Assembly: GCA_019918135.1 (NCBI GenBank)
Contig: WBZZ01002624.1
Span: 52,501-116,500 of the forward strand
DNA length: 64,000 nucleotides
Direction of reading: 5' to 3'
From: Paulinella micropora
Lineage: Eukaryota; Cercozoa; Imbricatea; Euglyphida; Paulinellidae
Part shown: piece by piece, positions 20,168-29,208 of the stretch
How positions within the stretch are numbered: the first letter of the stretch is position 1
Layout of the letters: each line of letters begins with the position of its first letter
Notes under the pieces: generated by a model
Seen by the model: only the letters and a program-made list of their open reading frames with translations
The model's database searches: none
Told to the model about the DNA's origin: nothing
Made by a program: the position numbers and the translations under genes

Positions 20168-20280
20168 GAGAGAGAGAGAGAGAGAGACAGAGAGAGAGAG
20201 AGATAGGTAGATACACATAGCATAACATAACATAACATGACATAACATAACATAACATAACATAACATAACACAACATAA
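20168..20280. repeat. (GA)n and (CATAA)n microsatellites
   Basis: About 18 GA units with one interruption, then about 12 units of a CATAA pentamer. The second copy (from about 42038) has a longer GA tract. This marks host DNA rather than element coding sequence. Confidence 0.95.
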
Positions 20281-20296
20281 TCATTTTGTTGCTCAC

Positions 20297-20410
20297 CTGC
20301 GCATCGCTGTGGTCACCACCGCTTGAGCTATTGTTGCTGCTGTTGTTGCTGTTGATGCGTCTGTTGCTGCCGCCAGTCCCCACATTGGGACGCAAACCAG
20401 GAGAAAACAT
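20297..20410 (-). CDS. Probable first exon of a host gene
   Basis: ATG at 20410 opens 38 codons, M-F-S-P-G-L-R-P-N-V-G-T-G-G, then an Asn/Ser-rich run and H-S-D-A-Q, ending at CAG|GTGAGC, a textbook splice donor in phase 0. The presumed intron runs leftward into the microsatellites and element A, so A may sit inside the intron. The second copy (42172-42282) is one codon shorter with changed residues but keeps frame and donor. Product unknown. Confidence 0.35.
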
Positions 20411-20506
20411 TTGCGGACGCCACGCTTAGCTAGAGTCACATCATGACATTTCGTACTTAAGGAAAGGAAAAAAAATGGTCGCCGACAGCGATCTGAGTGT
20501 CCTCGC

Positions 20507-20722
20507 TTGTCGTTTTTACTTCCATCTCAAGTTACTTTCCTTTCCTTTTTTCCTTTCCTTTCTGATCGAGGGCGTCTGGCTGATAGCCAGACGCCCTGGC
20601 GTTATGAGATGGCTCGACCCACAGGTACTCCCACAAAGGAAAGGAAAGGAAAGGAAAGAAAGGAAATGAAATGAATGAAATGAAAGGAAAGAAAGCGATT
20701 TGGGATTGGAAGTAAACGACAA
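20507..20722. repeat. Foldback (MITE-like) repeat with GGAAA tracts
   Basis: Outer arms GTCGTTTTTACTTCCA and TGGAAGTAAACGAC are inverted. Inside them TTTCC tracts face GGAAA tracts, and in the centre GGGCGTCTGGCT / AGCCAGACGCCC (20570-20581 with 20585-20596) is a perfect 12-bp hairpin. No coding potential. Most like a small non-autonomous foldback element. The copy at about 42379-42595 differs in GGAAA number. Confidence 0.6.
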
Positions 20723-21219
20723 AAAGTCTACAAAGAAGCCACACTGCCTGTGATGTCTCCTGTATCCTCTCTTGTTTATCTGGGTGTCAATTTTTGTCCC
20801 ACGTGTTGGTCCCCATTCGTAGACCGGACCGGCCCTGGACTGCAAGGCAGCTTAATTAGCAACAAAAATACCGATAATAACGTCAGCCTGGAGTTTTTAT
20901 TTTAATTTTAGTTTATTTTTAATCGGTGTTTTAATTGGGGGACAGAAATCCGCTGTAGAAAAAAGTGGCAAAGTGTGTCCAAATAAAAATAGGCAAAGCG
21001 TTGCCACTCCCCGTGAAGTTCACAGGGGTCTGTGATATCTTCGCTGAAGTTCACAGTTTTTCTACGTCCCCCTTTCTTTCTTCTTTTCTTTGTGTGTGTG
21101 TCTCTTTCTTTCTTGATATTCTTTCTTGCATCGATTCCTTCAGTAGATGATACAGAAATACTCGTCATGAATTTTTGCAAAATTCACGACTTCGTTTTTC
21201 TGTGTCGCACCCCCTCCTA
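20723..21219. other. Spacer, no gene seen
   Basis: More GC-rich than the elements, with pyrimidine tracts (TTTCTTTC, TGTGTGTG) and a repeated GAAGTTCACAG (about 21014 and 21044). Part of it may be the outer portion of B's terminal repeat, which cannot be tested because the matching end lies outside the window. Confidence 0.5.
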
Positions 21220-21274
21220 TGGATAGTAGATACAAAGAAACAAAAACAACCAAATAGCCTTCTACAGCACACTA
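21220..21274 (+). repeat. Terminal inverted repeat of B, integrase end (copy 1)
   Basis: 55 bases starting TGGATAGTAGATACAAAG match perfectly, in reverse complement, the last 55 bases of the window (63946-64000). Weaker similarity continues about 20 bases inward. The outer limit is unknown because the window stops at the match. Confidence 0.85.
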
Positions 21275-21463
21275 AAAGAAAAAAGTATGTATAATAAAAT
21301 TGACCTTTTTCGTTTTACTCTTCCAACTTCAACTCAACCACCTACCACACACAAGTATGGTATGAGTAAATCTCTTTGAAATGAAGAGGGCTTTTGCCCA
21401 ATTTTTTTAAATTGAAAACACACTAGTTTATATCTAAAGGAGTAAGTAGTAAAAACTACTATT

Positions 21464-21937
21464 TCAATTAATTCTTTGTCTTTTATATTTCTCATATTCT
21501 TCAATTACATTGTATGTTGTTTTTCCTCCTTCAATCATTTTTCTTGCTCTAATCTCATCATCAACTCCCATTGGTTGATTTTCGGCACTTAGCCAATTCT
21601 CAAATAATCGTAATTGTTTTTTCTTGTTCAATTCTTTTCTCTTTTCTTCTCTCTTTACCAAATCTATTTTTTCCTTTCTTTCTTTTTCTCCTTTTCGCAT
21701 TTCAAGCATTTCGTTAATAGCAGTTCCTTTATTTTCGCACTCTCTTTTTTGCTTTTCCAATTCAATCCTTTCTTTCTCATTCTCGTCAAGTTTGCTTTGG
21801 ATTATTTCATTTCTTGTTTCGTTTTTCAATTTGTGTTTTATTAACTGTGAGTAATGTGTATCTTTTAATTTTTCTAACCACTTATTGTGGTATTCCCTTT
21901 CAGTATATTCTCCATCGCTACTATCGTCATCACTCAT
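21464..21937 (-). CDS. Charged coiled-coil protein at the integrase end of B
   Basis: 157 residues from the ATG at 21937 (M-S-D-D-D-S-S-D-G-E-Y-T-E-R-E-Y). An acidic start leads into a long Glu/Lys/Arg coiled coil with R-L-F-E-N-W-L-S-A-E-N-Q-P-M and a final E-E-Y-E-K-Y-K-R-Q-R. Looks whole. Not recognised. It is the outermost gene of this end; A has a coiled-coil gene in the same place. Confidence 0.6.
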   Translation of the reverse strand: MSDDDSSDGEYTEREYHNKWLEKLKDTHYSQLIKHKLKNETRNEIIQSKLDENEKERIELEKQKRECENKGTAINEMLEMRKGEKERKEKIDLVKREEKRKELNKKKQLRLFENWLSAENQPMGVDDEIRARKMIEGGKTTYNVIEEYEKYKRQRIN

Positions 21938-22240
21938 TCTTGTTCGCACTTTGACTGATTGAGACTATTCTGAAAAATGAAAAGTTGGATACTTTCCAGT
22001 TTGTCAAAATCTGGCAAGAGGGTAAATTGACCTGAGCCTATAGGTGTGCGGTGTAAAAAAAATTTTCGCTTTTCCTTTTTTTAAGGCTTTTCAAATCGTC
22101 AGCAGAAATCCAGAAATTCACACAATTGAGTAAAATGTTTTTCCTCGTGCTTTTTCGTTCTGCGACTTTTTTTTTCAGAATTCCCAAAGTGGCTAAGACG
22201 AAAAAGACCAAACCCTTGTCTGTTCTTTGTGTGTTTGTAG

Positions 22241-22733
22241 ATGGCTGACGAACCTCCTGCCCCTGAGGAACCAGAGCAACCCCGCCAAGAAGACACAGAA
22301 GTCAAGGTATGTTTGTTGCTCGTTTTGTTTCTCATATAATGTTTTACATACTTTGGCGGAAAATTTGGGCAATCTACTTATTGGTCGCATCACTTTGGGA
22401 AATATCCCTAAGGAGTTAGGCGGTAATAAGCCAACCCCCGTCAAAATCCCTCTTGATATGAAAAATCGTCCTTTGATAAGCGAAGTCAAGTATTGGGTTA
22501 GATTAGATAAAGAGCAAGGAACCGCGTTGCTTTTTAGTGCTAACGAAGGGATGGAGGTCGTCCAGTTGAATCGCTACAAGACAGAATTCCGCAAAGATCA
22601 GCGAGCAGAAGTATTTGTCGTCCAATTCACTGACGGGTCGTTGAAACTGTTTAGACTTTGGGATAATATAGATTCCATTGCCAACTTCTTTGGCCTCACG
22701 ATTAAGACGGCTTACAGGGTTATTTTTGATTAA
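22241..22733 (+). CDS. Possible intron-containing small HTH-like protein
   Basis: ATG at 22241 opens M-A-D-E-P-P-A-P-E-E-P-E-Q-P-R-Q and reaches AAG|GTATGT, a good splice donor at 22307. A second open stretch ends at 22733 with L-W-D-N-I-D-S-I-A-N-F-F-G-L-T-I-K-T-A-Y-R-V, a helix-turn-helix-like end. The acceptor is uncertain; CCCTAAG at 22406-22412 would fit the phase. Codon use and GC are richer than in neighbours. Within the TIR-bounded part of B, so an element regulator or a captured host gene. Not recognised. Confidence 0.4.
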
Positions 22734-22861
22734 AGGTGTTCTACCAACACCACTCTATTATACCGGCTTCTTTGCCCCAATTAATCAGGTTTTCCATGGG
22801 ATCAAGTATTTGTTTTAAACTTGGCAAAGAAGTTTGTATAATAGTATTTTTTTTATTTTCA

Positions 22862-23874
22862 TTAAATGTCTAGTATTACTTTTGCCTTTCGTTCTCTCTT
22901 ACTTGTTCTGATGTTTTCCGGCTCTATTTGTTCCCTTTTAAGTAGTTCTTTTGTCTTCTTCTCTTTTATAATTTCTTTTGTTTGTTGTTTTATGTCTTTT
23001 TCTTCGTCAATTGGTTTAGTAAAATCAGTTTTCAATAAATCCCTCGGGCTCACTAAATCGTCATTATTTAATATTAATTTAAATCCGGAACGGCCTTTAA
23101 CTTATAAATAATTTTGCTGAAAGTCTTTCCTCCTTTCGCAAACATTAGCCTTTTATTTTCCTTACGAACTCTATCTCCGATATTGAATTCATTAATAAGG
23201 TTATCTCTAGTTATGACTTGCTTGTTTTTGTCTCTTCTAGCAAAGACATCCACCGGTCTGGCTTGAATTCCCCTATGTAATTTATGATTATAAGCATTAA
23301 CTAAGTCTTGAATATAACTTACCCAGTCAAAATTTCTATTTGTTTCAAATAATAAATCCAACCACCTTCTAATACTCCTTATAACTCTATCAACAACCGC
23401 TAAGGCTCTATGGTCGCCTACTTCAACCACATCGTGCTTAATACCATTTTGAATAAAATAATCACGAGTAGCACCTTTATATTCTCCTCCGCTGTCTGTT
23501 GTAATTGATTTAGGTTTATAAGGTATAGATTTCAAAGCATAATAAACTTCTTTCGCTGTTTTATTTTTTAATGGAATGATTATGAAAAATCTTGAATGAC
23601 AATCAATCCAAACAAGCATCCAAGCATATCCTTTATTTCCTTTCTTATCTTTTATCTTACTCATATCGGCTAAGTCTAAGAAAACTTGGTCTAATGGATT
23701 ATCAACCCATATAGTATTCCATATTTTCGGGTTCTTTTTCTGGTGGTGTATTTCAAGGGCTTCTTCTTCTTTTGTTTTAACTACTTCTCCAGTTGGCACT
23801 TCTTCTAGTGGGGCATCCGCATTCTGAGTATTAATAATTATATGTTTATTATCAAGTTGATTTTCCTCACTCAT
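22862..23874 (-). pseudogene. int: rve integrase of B (first copy), broken
   Basis: Very close to the A integrase through the catalytic core (I-T-T-D-S-G-G-E-Y, A-V-V-D-R-V-I-R-S-I-R-R) but with a different N-terminus (M-S-E-E-N-Q-L-D-N-K). Interrupted about once near its C-terminal third; the B2 duplicate (44735-45747) has the same state, so the damage predates the duplication. Confidence 0.88.
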
Positions 23875-23901
23875 ATCTTTAGAATTTGAGGAAGCACTTA
23901 C

Positions 23902-24405
23902 TTAAGTCGCTTGAAGTTTCGCTCCGTGTTGGTTTCTCTGTATTATATACATTGACCAAAACTTTACTATTTGATTTTTACCTTTCCCCTTCTTTGGTTT
24001 TGGCTCTTCTTCTTCTTCACTACTCTCGCTTGTGCTTTCTTCACTCTCTGGCTCAGGCTCTGGTTTCTTACTCTTCTTCTTTTCTCTCTTAGTTTCCGCT
24101 TTCTTTCTTCTTATCTTCATTTTTGCCATCTTTTCAGCAATGATATCAGTAAAATCACATTCACTTTCGCTATCACTCTGCTCGGGTGTGTCATCTTGGT
24201 CTTTTTCATTAACAATATCGCTCGCCACATTCTTATTTTCTATCTCTGCTATTTTTTGTTCCATGTCTTCGTCTTCGCTTTTAACCGCATTTCGGTATTG
24301 TTCCAAAACCTTTTTGGCATGTTCCATCTTTCGTTGTTTCGCTTTCGCTTTTATTCCTTCCACAGCACTCCCCCAATTCTTACGACTTGCTTCTGGAGAC
24401 GGCAT
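23902..24405 (-). CDS. Charged acidic/basic protein of B
   Basis: 167 residues, homologue of 16530-17048 with the same N-terminal M-P-S-P-E-A-S-R-K-N-W-G and the D-F-T-D-I-I-A-E-K-M-A-K-M-K core. The C-terminus differs (ends in Q-H-G-A-K-L-Q-A-T rather than the hydrophobic R-M-F-L-K-F). Divergent from the fiber, with the conserved AT-rich promoter at 24406-24440; its 3' end lies 27 bases from the integrase start. Confidence 0.6.
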   Translation of the reverse strand: MPSPEASRKNWGSAVEGIKAKAKQRKMEHAKKVLEQYRNAVKSEDEDMEQKIAEIENKNVASDIVNEKDQDDTPEQSDSESECDFTDIIAEKMAKMKIRRKKAETKREKKKSKKPEPEPESEESTSESSEEEEEPKPKKGKGKNQIVKFWSMYIIQRNQHGAKLQAT

Positions 24406-24531
24406 TTATACTAAGATTAATATATTTTAGTATTTTTTAAAATAATTAATTAAATAATTGATATTTTGTTCTGACTTCGTCATCACAAAACATCGTTTCC
24501 AATTAATTTTTTCTTCAAATTTTTTCCGATG

Positions 24532-24636
24532 TTTTAGAATATAGATTCAACAAGTTGAATCCATAGCGAGAGTGCGACAGCACGACCATCTCGTAGAGTG
24601 ATTACGCCCTTCGGGCAGTAAAGCGCAATTCTAAAA
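24532..24636 (+). promoter_or_regulatory. Structured leader before the B fiber gene
   Basis: TTTTAGAAT (24532-24540) pairs with ATTCTAAAA (24628-24636) and encloses two smaller hairpins: GATTCAAC-AA-GTTGAATC (24544-24561) and GCCC-TTC-GGGC (24606-24616). This looks like a multi-branched RNA or DNA structure ending five bases before the ATG at 24642. A lacks it at its fiber gene. Repeated at 46405-46509. Confidence 0.45.
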
Positions 24637-24641
24637 TATCT

Positions 24642-27600
24642 ATGTCGCAGTATAAATCCTTACTAGGTTTATCAGAAATCGCAGTTGATAGTCTAGACAT
24701 AAAAAACTTAGACCTTACCAACACTAATATTATTGGTCTGAATACAGACAGAGTGCCAGAAGATGCCGACCCCGTAAATCTTTATTTCACTGATAACCGC
24801 TTTGATACACGTCTCGCTTTAAAATCAACAACCGACATTAAAGAAGGAAAAAATTTATACTATACAGAGCAACGAGTGAGAGACAACGACGAAGTCAAAG
24901 CCTCAACTCAGCACCGCTCTAATACTTCTAATCCGCACCAAACAAGTTTATACAATTTGATAGACACTAACATATTCGCACAAGCAAGCGGGCAATACTT
25001 AACTTACAACGATGTAGAAGGTAAATGGAAGAATACAACCCTTGGTTCAATTGATACACTCTCTGACGTAGTCATTACAGCACCAGTGGCGATGAATAGT
25101 TATCTAACATATAACTCAATAAACTGGGTCAATAAAACATTTCCAATAAATGTTGATGAATTCGGCAACATTAGTATGGGCGGTAATTTGAATATAACAG
25201 GAGTTAATTTATTAAATACGAAAGATGTTGATACTTGGATATCTGAGCACGAAGATAATAATGATAAAGTGTCCGCGGATGGTTCAATTGATACACACAG
25301 CGATGTTACAATAACGGGTACACCCGCCAATAACCAACTACTCATTTATAGCACAGGGCAATGGAGAAACACAAACTCACCTTTTCTTAGATTAGACGGA
25401 ACAGCAAACATGACGGGCGGATTAAATATGGGAGGATTTGCTATTTCAAATGTCGGTAATGTTGATGGTATTGATGTTTCCACCCTTGATACCGCAGTCG
25501 TTAAACTAACAGGAGACCAAACCATAACAGGGAATAAAATATTTACTACTTATTTGGGTGTAAAAGATTCAAATCCATTAAATACAGGTAAGTTATTCTT
25601 CAATTACAACAATAATATGGGTTCTATTTATTCGTCGGAGGCAGGTGGAGCAACGGGCTATCCATTATCTATTGTTGGTTCTTCCATACTTCTTGCTTCT
25701 ACCACGGGGAGTGGGATAACATTGACATGCAATGTTTTAAATTTTAGTGGCACAACAGCAATCAGCGGACTTCCAGCACCATTCAACGATGGCGATGCTT
25801 CAACAAAAGCATATACTGATACTAAACTGGCCAAGGACGGCACAGTGGCTATGACGGGTAGTTTAAATATGGGGGGTTTTGCTATTACAAATGTTGGTAA
25901 TGTTGATGGTATTGATGTTTCTGCCATTGATACTTCTGTGGTTAAACTAACAGGAGACCAAACCATAGCAGGAACCAAAACATTCAGCAACATAATAAAT
26001 GCTAGTGCGGGGATTGATATGAAAAGTCAAATCATAACAAATGTTAATCTTGTTGATGGTGTTGATGTTTCTACTCTTGACACTTCGGTGGTTAAACTAA
26101 CAGGAGACCAAACCATAGCAGGGAATAAAAAATTTACATCAACTTTGGAAGTAAGTGGTTCGTCCAATCCTACTACTTTTGATGGTATTGGCATAGCCTT
26201 TGATACAAAAATAGGAATGATTGCCGCACAAAAAACAGCAACAGCGACTTGGTATCCGATACAAATAACGGGGTCGTATGTTGAGTTATATTCGGGTAAT
26301 ACTTTAATTATATCCGCAACTGGCACTACACTATCTTTGAATAACAACAAAATAACAAACTTAGCCGCACCATCAGCAACAACGGACGGAGCAAATAAAA
26401 GTTATGTGGATACATTGGACGGGCAAAATGTGAAACTAACAGGAAACCAAACCATAGCAGGAATTAAGACATATAGCAGTGGTGTTGAAATAACGGGAAA
26501 TTCAATCAATTCAACAACAAAGGGCACATTCATCGTTTTCAATTCTACCAGTAATATTGGGTCAATTGCTAGTTTGGATATGAAAACTGCAACATATTAC
26601 AACTTTGAAATTTCTGCGAAAAAAATAGGTTTTATTATTGACGGGACGATTGTCGGTTGGGTAAATGCTTCGGGGCTAGATTGTAATAGTAGCAAAATAG
26701 CCAACCTTGGAACTCCGACATTAGCAACGGACGGAGCGACAAAAGGGTATGCGGACACATTGGACGGGCAAAATGTAAAACTATCAACAGACCAAACCAT
26801 ATTAACAGGAAGCAAAACATTTAATGGGGCGAGCACTGTGATAAAATATCTAACTTTAACGAGCAATGCTGATTTTAATAATCAAACTATCACTAATGGA
26901 GGAAATATAACATATAATGGGGCGAGGATATTAAACCAAAATGGAGGAGATATATTCTTTTCACAGACATCGGGAGATTACCAATATTTCTTATTTACTC
27001 TAAATACTGCTACAAGTGGAACCGCGAACCAACGAGGTTATGTATTCACGAATGTAGCATCTGATGTAAAAGGGGCGGGACTTTATATTTCAAAACTTTT
27101 GGATAATAAAAGTGCTTCGTCCGACATTGTCCGTTTTAACAATGCTGGCGGTATGCGGTTTTATGGTGCTTTGGATATGAACTCAAACAATATAACAAAT
27201 GGAGGAACAATAACAGGAACGACAATTACTTCAACCGCGGGGATATCAACTACAACATTAACAACGAGCGACAAAATAACAACAGCATCAGGCAAACCGA
27301 TAATCATAGGCAACTCAACGAAAGGAGTGGGAGCGTCAGGTGGTTTAGAAATATACGGGACGGCTTCAAATATCGGAGGAGCACACTTACAAGCAATAAC
27401 AACGGCGGATGCTTATCCAACATTTCAATTATTGAATTGGGCGCACGACAATGTTAATTTAAGTTTTGGTGCTTATTTTGACGGCACGAACTGGAAATCA
27501 TCTTCTGCGTCATCTAACTTTCTAATTCAAAAAGGTGTAAAACTCACTTTTTATTATAATTCAGGAACAACGGTGGGAAACAATATATCTTACACTGAGG

Positions 27601-28229
27601 CGATGAACATTAATACGTCGGGAGATTTAAGCATCGCAACAGCATCCAGCGGTTCTTTAACATTAAGAAAAAGACCCGCCGCTACTTATGACCCACAAAT
27701 ATTTTTGAAATCGGGTGGATATACGAATTATGGAGTAGTTTGTGCATCAACTGGTTTGGTTCATGCTTGGACTACTTCAAACTCTTCAAGCGAGCCGTCT
27801 GGCAGTTATAATTATATTCCGCTAAATGGTGCTTGGACAAACTCATCGGACAGGCGATTAAAATCAGATATTAAAACATTAGACTGCGGGGATTGTTGCG
27901 ATAAACTTATGAAAATAAACTGCTGTTCATATTATTTGAAATCAGACGAAAAGAAAGAACAAAAGAACCACGGATGTATTGCCGATGAAGTTAAAAAAAT
28001 ATTTCCTGAGTTTGTATCCGAAAGTGGAATGAAAGCAGAGGATGGAGAAGGCTACCTTGAAGGCATAACATATACAAGTTTTATACCGATATTGGTCAGT
28101 GCTTTTCAACACATGGCGGAAAAGGTAGTTAATTTAGAAAAACAAAATAATAATCTCATGAATATACTACAAGACCAAGCAAATCAATTAGCAGAAATCA
28201 GAGTGTCCGTTATTGATAATGACAAATAA
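24642..28229 (+). CDS. Phage-like trimeric fiber with S74 self-cleaving chaperone
   Basis: 1195 residues, whole. Residues about 1-110 form a conserved base with two N-L-Y-(F/Y)-T repeats typical of phage tail fibers. About 110-860 is a shaft of repeated modules: N-M-G-G-F-A-I-(T/S)-N-V, D-V-S-T-L-D-T and L-T-G-D-Q-T-I-(A/T)-G. About 880-1010 is a variable head. From S-D-R-R-L-K-S-D-I (about 1070) to the end is the peptidase S74 intramolecular chaperone, which in phages trimerises the fiber and cuts itself off at the Ser of the SDRRLK motif. A C-terminal coiled coil follows. Probable receptor-binding spike of the particle. Its end overlaps the membrane-protein gene by 11 bases. Confidence 0.9.
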   Translation: MSQYKSLLGLSEIAVDSLDIKNLDLTNTNIIGLNTDRVPEDADPVNLYFTDNRFDTRLALKSTTDIKEGKNLYYTEQRVRDNDEVKASTQHRSNTSNPHQTSLYNLIDTNIFAQASGQYLTYNDVEGKWKNTTLGSIDTLSDVVITAPVAMNSYLTYNSINWVNKTFPINVDEFGNISMGGNLNITGVNLLNTKDVDTWISEHEDNNDKVSADGSIDTHSDVTITGTPANNQLLIYSTGQWRNTNSPFLRLDGTANMTGGLNMGGFAISNVGNVDGIDVSTLDTAVVKLTGDQTITGNKIFTTYLGVKDSNPLNTGKLFFNYNNNMGSIYSSEAGGATGYPLSIVGSSILLASTTGSGITLTCNVLNFSGTTAISGLPAPFNDGDASTKAYTDTKLAKDGTVAMTGSLNMGGFAITNVGNVDGIDVSAIDTSVVKLTGDQTIAGTKTFSNIINASAGIDMKSQIITNVNLVDGVDVSTLDTSVVKLTGDQTIAGNKKFTSTLEVSGSSNPTTFDGIGIAFDTKIGMIAAQKTATATWYPIQITGSYVELYSGNTLIISATGTTLSLNNNKITNLAAPSATTDGANKSYVDTLDGQNVKLTGNQTIAGIKTYSSGVEITGNSINSTTKGTFIVFNSTSNIGSIASLDMKTATYYNFEISAKKIGFIIDGTIVGWVNASGLDCNSSKIANLGTPTLATDGATKGYADTLDGQNVKLSTDQTILTGSKTFNGASTVIKYLTLTSNADFNNQTITNGGNITYNGARILNQNGGDIFFSQTSGDYQYFLFTLNTATSGTANQRGYVFTNVASDVKGAGLYISKLLDNKSASSDIVRFNNAGGMRFYGALDMNSNNITNGGTITGTTITSTAGISTTTLTTSDKITTASGKPIIIGNSTKGVGASGGLEIYGTASNIGGAHLQAITTADAYPTFQLLNWAHDNVNLSFGAYFDGTNWKSSSASSNFLIQKGVKLTFYYNSGTTVGNNISYTEAMNINTSGDLSIATASSGSLTLRKRPAATYDPQIFLKSGGYTNYGVVCASTGLVHAWTTSNSSSEPSGSYNYIPLNGAWTNSSDRRLKSDIKTLDCGDCCDKLMKINCCSYYLKSDEKKEQKNHGCIADEVKKIFPEFVSESGMKAEDGEGYLEGITYTSFIPILVSAFQHMAEKVVNLEKQNNNLMNILQDQANQLAEIRVSVIDNDK

Positions 28230-28572
28230 TACAACTAGACTTCACAGACCACCACCTATTATGGATATGGATGGCGAACTAACTCCAGAATTAAAGTCTC
28301 GTGTTCTTGAAGTAGAACTAAAGACTGAGGAAAAAAAAGTAGAGCACGAATTGGAAGATAACTGGAATTGTTGTTGTATAAAAAACAGACCGACAGACAG
28401 CCGACATATTAAATACTTATTTCAAATGGGTATCATTATCTCCATTATAACCCTTTGTATCGTGAGGCTATCTGAAAAGAACTTGCCGTGCGAGGTTGCT
28501 AATACTTATGTCGGAATTTTAACATTGCTTATCGGTATTTGCCTTCCATCAGCTTCTTCAAGTAAGAAGTGA
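28219..28572 (+). CDS. Membrane protein coupled to the fiber gene
   Basis: 117 residues from the ATG at 28219; almost identical to the A protein (12565-12915). Conserved W-N-C-C-C-I-K cluster before the hydrophobic segment, then L-P-C-E-V-A-N-T-Y-V-G-I-L-T-L-L-I-G. The 3' end overlaps by 15 bases the 3' end of the opposite-strand Cys-rich gene. Confidence 0.7.
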   Translation: MTNNTTRLHRPPPIMDMDGELTPELKSRVLEVELKTEEKKVEHELEDNWNCCCIKNRPTDSRHIKYLFQMGIIISIITLCIVRLSEKNLPCEVANTYVGILTLLIGICLPSASSSKK

Positions 28573-28812
28573 GCATTCATATGTATGTGTCATATACCAT
28601 CTATTATCGCCCGCACACATTAAAGGCAAAGCCTCATCAAAACTACGACACATATTATTTCCGTTATTTATGAAAACACACTTAAACCCCGTATCTACCC
28701 CTTGCTTTATACAATAAGCACAACTCTCATTCTTTTTTTCGCTTATCCGTGAGTAAAAGTCGCAGGCAGTCCGACCTAACACAGACCACATAAATAATAA
28801 TATTAATAACAT
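28558..28812 (-). CDS. Secreted Cys-rich small protein
   Basis: 84 residues. Residues 1-16 (M-L-L-I-L-L-F-M-W-S-V-L-G-R-T-A) form a signal peptide-like start. The mature part has seven cysteines, including S-C-A-Y-C-I, K-C-V-F, L-M-C and Y-E-C, a spacing loosely like PSI/plexin-type or other extracellular disulfide domains (inference). It is the only gene in this block coded against the flow, overlapping its neighbour tail to tail. A secreted or virion-surface protein, possibly host-derived. Whole here; the A copy is broken. Confidence 0.6.
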   Translation of the reverse strand: MLLILLFMWSVLGRTACDFYSRISEKKNESCAYCIKQGVDTGFKCVFINNGNNMCRSFDEALPLMCAGDNRWYMTHTYECSLLT

Positions 28813-28837
28813 TTTTATATATTATATTATATAATTT

Positions 28838-29200
28838 ATGAGTGAGTTCAAATACCAAAAGATTATTTTTCTGAGCAATGATTTTGCTGGAGGAAGCAAA
28901 ACATTTAATAAAAATATTCAAATGTCATTCACACCCACCAAAATGAATGTAAAATTTATCCACTATATGAACGACCAGACCGAAACCAAAACCAGAATTC
29001 TTTATATGGACAGAATTGGAATTATTGGAACATTTGCGGACAGCACCTCAGCAAACATTTCAAACCTTAGTTATAATTTGGGGGTTGTCGGATGGACTGA
29101 CGGACAATATACATTTAAAGTCCTTGAAACTGACAGCGGAAATATTGACACAGGAAATTTAGCGGGCCGAATTGTTGTGTGTTTGGAATTTTTGGCTTAG
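28838..29200 (+). CDS. Small conserved beta-rich protein (B)
   Basis: 120 residues; differs from the A protein (11752-12114) at only a handful of positions. ATG follows a TATATTATATTATATAATTT run. The ATPase ATG lies 9 bases after its stop. Confidence 0.75.
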   Translation: MSEFKYQKIIFLSNDFAGGSKTFNKNIQMSFTPTKMNVKFIHYMNDQTETKTRILYMDRIGIIGTFADSTSANISNLSYNLGVVGWTDGQYTFKVLETDSGNIDTGNLAGRIVVCLEFLA

Positions 29201-29208
29201 AATATACT

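Noticed and set aside
20168-20280. CRISPR-like array or telomere repeat
   Set aside because: Simple GA and CATAA microsatellites with no spacers and no flanking telomeric structure.
20144-20296. Extension of the Asn/Ser-rich frame through the CATAA repeats as protein
   Set aside because: The downstream part is translated microsatellite; the GTGAGC donor gives a better end for the exon.
21614-21854. Phe-rich open frames opposite the coiled-coil gene
   Set aside because: Antisense of Lys/Glu-rich coding sequence gives Phe/Ser/Leu-rich shadows; not conserved independently.
24642-28229. Phage or prophage origin of the region because of S74 fiber and tail-fiber repeats
   Set aside because: Protein-primed PolB, rve integrase, Polinton-type capsid pair, adenain-like protease and microsatellite-rich flanks all indicate a eukaryotic element.
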